From Actinomycetota bacterium (lineage in GTDB: Bacteria; Actinomycetota; Acidimicrobiia; Acidimicrobiales; Ilumatobacteraceae), in NCBI GenBank assembly GCA_016870295.1, contig VGBY01000013.1, positions 1 through 17,847 of the forward strand: a stretch of DNA of 17,847 nt, read 5' to 3'. The notes below the pieces were generated by a model that saw only the letters and a program-made list of their open reading frames with translations, ran no database searches and was not told the DNA's origin. Shown here in pieces: positions 13,083 through 17,847 of the stretch; within the stretch, counting starts at the first letter, position 1, and each line of letters begins with the position of its first letter. The position numbers and the translations under genes are program-made.

Positions 13083-14338
13083 ACTGATACATCCGTTTCT
13101 GACGCAGACGTGGCGGAGTCGCTCACCGTCACGTCGTTTGGTGAATCTGCACCGCGCTCAGGCGTCGGCACCACTGAAGCGAACTCTTCGCGCGGCAACA
13201 CCACGGTGAACGTGGAGCCACGACCTTCTTCGGAGACGACCGACACCGTGCCGCCGTGGTTTGACACCACGTGGCGCACGATCGAAAGCCCGAGCCCCGA
13301 GCCACCGGTCGTGCGCGAGCGAGCGCGGTCGACGCGGTAGAAACGCTCGAAGATTCGCTGGTGGTCTTTGGCGGCGATACCGATGCCTTGGTCGATCACC
13401 ACGACACTGACGAGTTCGGCGGTGGCCTGCACTTCAACCAACACCTTCTTGCCGTCGCCGCTGTACTTGACGGCATTCGACACGAGGTTCTCGAGTGCCG
13501 ACACCAGTTGCATTCGATCACCGACCACTCGTACGCCGGCAAGATTCTTGGTTTCAATCGCCACACCGGTGCGCTTCGCCTCGTGCTGCATACGGGCGAC
13601 CACCTCATTCACCACGTCGGAGAGCGCCACGGGCTCCCAGTCGTCAGCCCCGCCGAATTCGATGCGCGACAAATCAAGCAGGTCGTCCACGATGCGCGAC
13701 AGACGGTACGACTCGTCCACGATGCGCGACGTGAGTCGCTCGATGACCTGCGGGTCGGTCTCCCCGATCATCGTGTCGGCAAGTGCTGCGATGCCCCCGA
13801 TCGGGGTCTTCAACTCGTGGCTGAGGTTGGCCACGAAATCGGTGCGCACGGTGTCGATGCGCGACTGCGCGGTCACGTCCTCAACGGTGGCGACGATACG
13901 ACCATTCACCAGACGCTTGGTACGAATGTCGAATGCGCGCGACGGTGCACCCGCTGTTTCAAAGCGACGTTGCTGCGTTTCGGCATGCACGGCGGAGACC
14001 ACCATCGACTCGACCGTCTCTTCCACCAGCACGTCGATATGGCGAACACCACTGATGGCCCGCGCAGCGGCATTCTTGAACATGATTGACCCGTTCGATT
14101 CGGCGATCACCACACCACTCGGCAACGCGTCGAGTGCGGCGACGATGATGTCGTCGACTGCGGCGGGTTGGGCGGCGGTCGCAGCGACGGCACCGCGCTC
14201 ACCCGAAGCAGGCGCAGCCGCGGTGTCACGGGTTTGCGTCGCAGCGTTCGTCGCGTTTCGCTCGATACGACGTCGGGCGACCGACACACCGAGTGCTGCG
14301 CCGACCAAAAACGTGACGATCGCCAGCACGTACGACAC
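13079..14338 (-). CDS. senX3: Phosphate-sensing sensor histidine kinase SenX3/PhoR type
   Basis: The 419-aa kinase has one N-terminal membrane helix (residues 3-21), an Ala-rich linker, a PAS domain (about 62-155), the HisKA domain with the H-box NLSHELKTP and phospho-acceptor His174, and an ATPase domain. The latter has the N-box ENLVSNAVKYS (283-293), IDQGIGI (315-321) and GGSGLGLSIV (345-354). The single helix and cytoplasmic PAS match SenX3 rather than a two-helix extracellular sensor. The C-terminus carries a 34-residue Ser/Thr/Asp-rich tail (386-419) beyond the kinase core. It starts with GTG 14338, 11 nt after phoU, behind a GGTGAG that may serve as ribosome-binding site. It probably acts with PhoU and a Pst transporter, which is not in the window. 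Confidence 0.93.
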   Translation of the reverse strand: MSYVLAIVTFLVGAALGVSVARRRIERNATNAATQTRDTAAAPASGERGAVAATAAQPAAVDDIIVAALDALPSGVVIAESNGSIMFKNAAARAISGVRHIDVLVEETVESMVVSAVHAETQQRRFETAGAPSRAFDIRTKRLVNGRIVATVEDVTAQSRIDTVRTDFVANLSHELKTPIGGIAALADTMIGETDPQVIERLTSRIVDESYRLSRIVDDLLDLSRIEFGGADDWEPVALSDVVNEVVARMQHEAKRTGVAIETKNLAGVRVVGDRMQLVSALENLVSNAVKYSGDGKKVLVEVQATAELVSVVVIDQGIGIAAKDHQRIFERFYRVDRARSRTTGGSGLGLSIVRHVVSNHGGTVSVVSEEGRGSTFTVVLPREEFASVVPTPERGADSPNDVTVSDSATSASETDVSV

Positions 14339-14349
14339 TGCTAGCTCAC

Positions 14350-15069
14350 CTACCCCTGCGTGATCGGAAACTCGCCGGTGGCATCACGCTGACGCTGCCG
14401 GGCGATGGCACGCAACTCCGGCTTCCAGCCGGTGAGTGCAAATCGCACCCGCTCACCGACGTTCACCGCGTGGTCACCGATGCGCTCATAGAAACGCGCA
14501 ACGATCGCCAATTGCACAGCGAGTTGCAGGTCCATCCGCTCACGCGCATGGGTTTCGAAAATCGCCTGGATGAATTGGCGATGTAGCGCGTCAAGGAATG
14601 AATCCATGTCTTCGATTGCCGCTGCCGTCGCCGCATCGTTCTCGGCGAAGGAGTTGATCGCGGCCTGAAACAGCTGCTCTGCCTGCTCGCTCATCTTGGA
14701 GATGAGCCCCCGCAAGACCGGGTCAATTTCTTTGCCATATATGCGTCGGGCGGCCTTGCAGATGTTGACGGCCAAGTCAGCCGAACGCTCGAGGTCACTC
14801 GTGATCTTGAGAATGGAGACGAGCTGACGCAATTCACCGGCGACCGGCGCCTGCAAGGCGAGAATCTCAAACGTGCGATCTTCCACGTCGTGGGCCCGCG
14901 CGTCAATTTCGTCGTCAGATTGCACGAGATAGTCGGCACCCTCCAGGTCGCCGCTCAAGAGCACGTTCGTGGCTCGCGGAATGGCCTCGATGACGGATGC
15001 GCCGAGACGCACGACGAGCGAACGCAATTCCTCAAGTTCGGTATGGTACGACTTTCGGGTCTCTTCCAT
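14350..15069 (-). CDS. phoU: Phosphate signalling regulator PhoU
   Basis: PhoU couples the Pst phosphate transporter to the PhoR/SenX3 kinase and keeps signalling off when phosphate is plentiful. The 239-aa protein has the two repeated three-helix halves. Their metal-binding stretches are visible as DLERSADLAVNI (about residues 91-102) and FYERIGDHAVNVGERV (in the second half). The start is ATG 15069, reading MEETRKSYH. A longer frame to 15120 exists, but TACCGT lies 7 nt before this ATG and PhoU homology begins here. It is followed 11 nt later by senX3, so phoU-senX3-regX3 form an operon. The cytoplasmic location and role are from the family. Confidence 0.94.
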   Translation of the reverse strand: MEETRKSYHTELEELRSLVVRLGASVIEAIPRATNVLLSGDLEGADYLVQSDDEIDARAHDVEDRTFEILALQAPVAGELRQLVSILKITSDLERSADLAVNICKAARRIYGKEIDPVLRGLISKMSEQAEQLFQAAINSFAENDAATAAAIEDMDSFLDALHRQFIQAIFETHARERMDLQLAVQLAIVARFYERIGDHAVNVGERVRFALTGWKPELRAIARQRQRDATGEFPITQG

Positions 15070-15076
15070 GGCCTCT

Positions 15077-15082
15077 ACGGTA
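15077..15082 (-). promoter_or_regulatory. -10 box, leaderless promoter of phoU-senX3-regX3
   Basis: TACCGT on the minus strand is followed by 7 nt and the ATG at 15069. Hexamer and spacing are identical to those of the phosphatase gene at 4930. This lets the phosphate regulatory genes be transcribed separately from ppk1. Confidence 0.6.
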
Positions 15083-15123
15083 CGAGACGCTAGGGCGTGT
15101 CGGTGGTGCGGCTCCGACAAGCG

Positions 15124-15130
15124 GGTGAAC
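15124..15130 (-). promoter_or_regulatory. Possible PHO-box half-site upstream of phoU
   Basis: GTTCACC, the core of the actinobacterial PHO box, lies on the minus strand 55-61 nt before the phoU start, in the ppk1-phoU spacer. I see no good second 11-nt unit beside it. The same 7-mer also occurs by chance inside genes in this window, so the call is weak. Confidence 0.3.
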
Positions 15131-15163
15131 GGTACACGACTCGTTGCTGAACAATGCGTAAAC

Positions 15164-15177
15164 GAGGCGCTCGCCTC
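15164..15177. terminator. Hairpin just after ppk1
   Basis: GAGGCG and CGCCTC form a perfect inverted repeat starting 6 nt after the ppk1 stop codon on the minus strand, giving a 5-bp stem with a 4-nt loop. It is followed by GTTTACG, with only three T residues. It could be an attenuating or processing hairpin between ppk1 and phoU rather than a strong terminator. Confidence 0.3.
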
Positions 15178-15183
15178 TGCACG

Positions 15184-17295
15184 TCAGCGTAACTGCGTGG
15201 CAACCACCCATTCGTGCAACTGACGCTGCGCATCATTCGGCGTGTTGTGCTCGCCAACCTGCGTCCACGAATTGTCTGCGCCAAGTCGGAAGTGCACGTT
15301 TGCATCGTCGAGCAGAAATGACAGCACCGTGTCGAGCCAGGCCCGGTGCTTGGGGTGAGTGAGGCGAACCAGCGCCTCGACGCGACCGGCCAAGTTGCGG
15401 ATCATGAGGTCGGCCGAACCGATGAGATGCAGCGGCTCATCACCGTCGTGGCCGTGCGCGAAGCGATAGATACGGGAATGCTCGAGATAACGGCCGAGCA
15501 CCGAACGCACGGTGATGTTTTCCGACAATCCCGTCACCCCGGCTCGCACGCAGCAGATGCCCCGAACGATCAACTCAATCTTCACGCCAGCGGCACTCGC
15601 CGCATAGAGGGCGTCGATAACTTCCGGGTCTTGCACGGCATTGAGCTTCAGCGTGATTCGACCTGCGCTACCGAAGGTCGCCTCGTGATTGATCAGTCGA
15701 ATGATTTCTCTCTTCAACTGGTGCGGTGCCACGATGAGTTGTTGGTACTCCGGCTCACGACCGAAGCCCGTCAAGTAGTTGAACAACTGCGTGGCATCCC
15801 GGCCGACCGCTTCCTCACAGGTGAAGAATCCGATGTCTTCGTAGATTCGCGCCGTGACGGAGTTGTAGTTGCCCGTGGCGACATGCACATAGCGACGAAT
15901 ACCACCCGCCTCCTCGCGCACGACGAGGATGCACTTGGCGTGGGTCTTCAACCCGACGAGACCGTAGTTCACGTGCACACCCGCCAACTCGAGTTCGCGA
16001 GCCCAACTCACGTTGCGGGCCTCGTCGAACCGTGCCTGCAGTTCCAGAACGACCGCCACCTGCTTGCCAGCTTCTGCCGCATGGATGAGATGTCGCGCAA
16101 TCTGGCTGTCGCCAGAGGTGCGGTACAACGTCATCTTGATTGACAGCACCTTGGGGTCGCGGGACGCTTGCTCGACGAACGTCTCCGTCGACGACGAGAA
16201 CGACTCGTACGGGTGATGCACCAACAGTTGACGCGAACGGATCACTTCGAACATCGACTTGCCCGCCTCGCTGGCAGCAGCGAGGCGACCTGCGGTGACT
16301 GCAGGCCATGGGGTGAAACGCAGTGCTGGGCGGGCAAGATTCGCCAGTTGGTTGAGTGCGGAGAGTTCCAGGAACGACTCGTGGCGGATCACATCAACGG
16401 GCTCGAGTTCGAGTTCGCTACACATGCGAGCCAACACCGCATCTGGGATGTTCGACTGCACCTCTAGACGCACCGCCCGACCGAACCGGCGGCGGCGAAG
16501 TTCCATCTCGACGGCGGCGAGCAAGTCCTCGGCGTCTTCGTCGATGAATGTGAGGTCGGCGTTGCGTGTGACACGGAACCTCGACACGCTGACGATTTCC
16601 ATGCCGGGAAAGAGTTGATCGAGGTGGGCCTCGATGAGGTCTTCCAACAGGATGAAGTCATCGGAGTCGGGCACCGACACGAACCGCGGAAAGTTCCGCG
16701 GCACCTTGACGCGCGCGAACCGTTCGTCGCCACTGTCGGTGTCGCGCACCATCACGGCGAGGTTGAGTGCCAGATTCGAAATGTAGGGGAAGGGATGTGA
16801 GGGGTCGACCGCGAGCGGCGTCAAAATCGGGAAGATACGGTTCTCAAAGTCGGCCGTCAGCGTCTCTTTGGCGCGCTTGCCAAGCCGCGCCCAGCGCAGC
16901 ACTCGAATGCCCTCGCGTGCGAGCGACGGGAACAGGTCGTGGCTGAGCAAGCGCTCCTGGGCGGCCGCGAACCTCTGCGCGCGTGCAGAGATGGCACGGC
17001 GCTGCTGGTGTGGTGTGAGACCGTCAGCGCTCTTCTCGGTGATTTCGGCGGCGATTTGGTCGTGCAATGCGGCCACGCGCACTTGGTAGAACTCGTCGAG
17101 GTTCGATCCACTGATGGCGAGAAAACGGAAACGTTCGAGCAGTGGCACCTGTGCGGTGGTGGCCAGCGACAACACTCGTTCGTTGAAGTCGAGCCAACTC
17201 AACTCACGGTTGATGTATCGCGCGTCGATGTTCGCACCGTAACCGCTCGCCGCGAGGTCAGCGGCAGAAGGCCGGCGAATTCCTCTGCTCGTCAC
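15184..17295 (-). CDS. ppk1: Polyphosphate kinase 1
   Basis: It reversibly polymerises the gamma-phosphate of ATP into polyphosphate at the membrane or in granules. The 703-aa protein has the PPK N-domain starting INRELSWLDFNERVL (residues 28-42), the LDEFYQVRV segment (66-74) and PILTPLAVDPSHPFP (156-170). Two phospholipase-D-like C-domains follow, with the autophosphorylated histidine at His452 (GLKTHAKCILVVR, matching E. coli His435) and the second active-site histidine at His606 (YLEHSRIYRF). Length is normal. The start is GTG 17295. GGTGAA lies 6 nt upstream and may serve as ribosome-binding site, while also being part of the PHO-box-like repeat. Upstream by 47 nt is an 85-aa unknown gene, and downstream is phoU. 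Confidence 0.97.
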   Translation of the reverse strand: MTSRGIRRPSAADLAASGYGANIDARYINRELSWLDFNERVLSLATTAQVPLLERFRFLAISGSNLDEFYQVRVAALHDQIAAEITEKSADGLTPHQQRRAISARAQRFAAAQERLLSHDLFPSLAREGIRVLRWARLGKRAKETLTADFENRIFPILTPLAVDPSHPFPYISNLALNLAVMVRDTDSGDERFARVKVPRNFPRFVSVPDSDDFILLEDLIEAHLDQLFPGMEIVSVSRFRVTRNADLTFIDEDAEDLLAAVEMELRRRRFGRAVRLEVQSNIPDAVLARMCSELELEPVDVIRHESFLELSALNQLANLARPALRFTPWPAVTAGRLAAASEAGKSMFEVIRSRQLLVHHPYESFSSSTETFVEQASRDPKVLSIKMTLYRTSGDSQIARHLIHAAEAGKQVAVVLELQARFDEARNVSWARELELAGVHVNYGLVGLKTHAKCILVVREEAGGIRRYVHVATGNYNSVTARIYEDIGFFTCEEAVGRDATQLFNYLTGFGREPEYQQLIVAPHQLKREIIRLINHEATFGSAGRITLKLNAVQDPEVIDALYAASAAGVKIELIVRGICCVRAGVTGLSENITVRSVLGRYLEHSRIYRFAHGHDGDEPLHLIGSADLMIRNLAGRVEALVRLTHPKHRAWLDTVLSFLLDDANVHFRLGADNSWTQVGEHNTPNDAQRQLHEWVVATQLR

Positions 17296-17300
17296 GGAAG

Positions 17301-17322
17301 GTTCACCCGCGGTTTACGCGCG
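17301..17322 (+). promoter_or_regulatory. PHO-box-like 11-nt direct repeat upstream of ppk1
   Basis: GTTCACCCGCG (17301-17311) is followed directly by GTTTACGCGCG (17312-17322). This is two 11-nt units with the GTTCACC core known for PhoP boxes of Streptomyces. The repeat lies 6-27 nt before the ppk1 start, reading on the strand opposite to ppk1. A phosphate-responsive regulator encoded in the same cluster (RegX3) is the natural candidate to bind. The second unit has two mismatches in the core. Confidence 0.45.
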
Positions 17323-17342
17323 CACGCTCGAGCAATCGGGCG

Positions 17343-17600
17343 CTAGTTGTTGACTTCGGGCGGGAACCACTCGACGCTGATGTTCTCGTTCTCGGCGTCT
17401 TTGTTGATGCGTTCGCGGTTGCGGCGGAACTGGCTGTCTTTCATCGGAATGTAGAGCAGTCGCATGTACGCGCGTCGGGCAAACTCATCGATGAGGTCGG
17501 GGTCGCCGTAGTCACCGATGATTTCCCAGTGGGGGTACACCGGACCAGTGAACGTGATGCGGATGTGGGCGCGTGGCGGCTCTTTGGTGACGTCAGACAT
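17343..17600 (-). CDS. Small conserved-looking protein of unknown function upstream of ppk1
   Basis: The 85-aa soluble protein is unrecognised. A compact N-terminal part reads RAHIRITFTGPVYPHWEII (residues 10-28). A helical, charged middle (RRAYMRLLYIPMKDSQFRRNRERINKD within 42-68) follows, and the end is SVEWFPPEVNN. There is no signal peptide or membrane segment. I choose ATG 17600 because GAGGAG stands 5 nt before it, the best Shine-Dalgarno seen here. An alternative ATG at 17618 has no such site. TAGCCT at 17622-17627 may be its -10 box, giving a short leader. It lies 47 nt before ppk1 and is divergent from ppx, so a part in polyphosphate or phosphate physiology is inferred from position only. 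Confidence 0.8.
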   Translation of the reverse strand: MSDVTKEPPRAHIRITFTGPVYPHWEIIGDYGDPDLIDEFARRAYMRLLYIPMKDSQFRRNRERINKDAENENISVEWFPPEVNN

Positions 17601-17605
17601 CGGAA

Positions 17606-17611
17606 CTCCTC
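17606..17611 (-). promoter_or_regulatory. Shine-Dalgarno deciding the start of the 85-aa gene
   Basis: GAGGAG on the minus strand is 5 nt before ATG 17600. It is an unusually strong site in a window where many genes appear leaderless, and it excludes the upstream ATG at 17618. Confidence 0.65.
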
Positions 17612-17621
17612 GGGGCATGAG

Positions 17622-17631
17622 AGGCTATCGT
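17622..17631. promoter_or_regulatory. Overlapping divergent -10 boxes, 85-aa gene and ppx
   Basis: TAGCCT on the minus strand (17622-17627) and TATCGT on the plus strand (17626-17631) share the TA at 17626-17627. The plus box is 8 nt before the ppx GTG at 17640, giving a leaderless transcript. The minus box would give a leader of about 15 nt carrying the GAGGAG site. Both are assigned by pattern and spacing only. Confidence 0.5.
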
Positions 17632-17639
17632 CAGAAAGA

Positions 17640-17847
17640 GTGAGTGATCTCGTAGCCGCGCTCGACATCGGCACGAACAGTTTCCACCTCGTTGTTGCCA
17701 AACCCGTTCCGGGTGGCTTTGAAGTCGTGACGAGGGAGAAAGAAGTCGTGCGGTTGGGCCACGGTGGTGGCGACATGAAGGAACTATCCGACGAAGCCAT
17801 AGAGCGTGGCATCAAATGTTTGGTGCGCTTGGCCGCCATTGCGGAGT
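17640..17847 (+). CDS. ppx: Ppx/GppA phosphatase (exopolyphosphatase), 3' end cut by the window
   Basis: Only the first 69 codons are present. GTG 17640 opens a frame reading MSDLVAALDIGTNSFHLVVA, the phosphate-1 loop of the ASKHA fold typical of the Ppx/GppA family. EVVRLGHGGGDMKELSDEAIERGI follows in the order expected for these proteins. The family splits phosphate from polyphosphate or pppGpp. Next to ppk1, exopolyphosphatase is the more likely role, but the fragment cannot separate Ppx from GppA. The frame is open to the last base of the window. It is divergent from the 85-aa gene with a shared 39-bp promoter region. Confidence 0.9.
   Translation, partial: MSDLVAALDIGTNSFHLVVAKPVPGGFEVVTREKEVVRLGHGGGDMKELSDEAIERGIKCLVRLAAIAE

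Noticed and set aside
13368..14363. Plus-strand open frame of 331 codons opposite senX3
   Set aside because: It has a Ser/Arg/Ala-rich low-complexity translation and is fully antisense to a well-supported kinase.

Overview
The window is a gene-dense stretch (no gene-free gap over about 115 bases) of a fairly GC-rich chromosome. It is most likely an actinobacterium, and I would guess the class Acidimicrobiia. The reasons are a mycobacterial-type SenX3/RegX3/PhoU set, a DUF2342-type zincin-like protein restricted mostly to actinobacteria, an aspartokinase with an internal beta-subunit start, many GTG starts, and a recurrent TANNNT hexamer 7-8 nt before start codons, the signature of leaderless transcription. 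No tRNA, rRNA, CRISPR array, insertion sequence or prophage gene is visible.

Region 1 (32-3212, minus strand) is a tight operon reading lysC, a class I SAM methyltransferase, then asd, with spacers of 3-4 nt. LysC and Asd are the first two steps of the aspartate family pathway (Lys, Met, Thr, DAP). The methyltransferase between them is unexplained. Divergent from lysC is a membrane-anchored cyclophilin (3268-4101).

Region 2 (4148-8536) starts with a protein-tyrosine-phosphatase-like gene on the minus strand. Divergent from it are 3-hydroxyacyl-CoA dehydrogenase, leucyl/phenylalanyl-tRNA-protein transferase (aat) and a B12-dependent acyl-CoA mutase of the ethylmalonyl-CoA mutase (Ecm/MeaA) type. 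Ecm plus a 3-hydroxybutyryl-CoA dehydrogenase fits an ethylmalonyl-CoA route of acetate assimilation, though no Ccr or Mcd gene lies in the window.

Region 3 (8574-11160, minus strand) is a probable operon: moaE, a 74-aa one-TM protein, mreB, a CrtO-like acyltransferase and a LysM protein. Two of its junctions are 4-nt start/stop overlaps. It mixes a molybdopterin synthase subunit with cell-shape and envelope functions. Divergent from moaE is a DUF2342-like protein (11203-12375) whose expected HExxH appears as HExxxH.

Region 4 (12372-17847) is a phosphate and polyphosphate locus. On the minus strand lie an 85-aa unknown protein, ppk1, phoU, senX3 and regX3. Divergent at the window end is the start of ppx/gppA. 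Thus polyphosphate synthesis, its likely degradation and the phosphate-sensing two-component system sit together. A GTTCACC-type 11-nt direct repeat, resembling a PHO box, lies just upstream of ppk1.

The most striking non-genic signal is the set of very short divergent intergenic regions (34-55 bp) with back-to-back or overlapping -10 hexamers. I do not see a clearly new biological system. The best leads are the bidirectional leaderless promoters, the atypical zincin motif, the moaE-mreB-CrtO-like-LysM operon and the methyltransferase inside lysC-asd.
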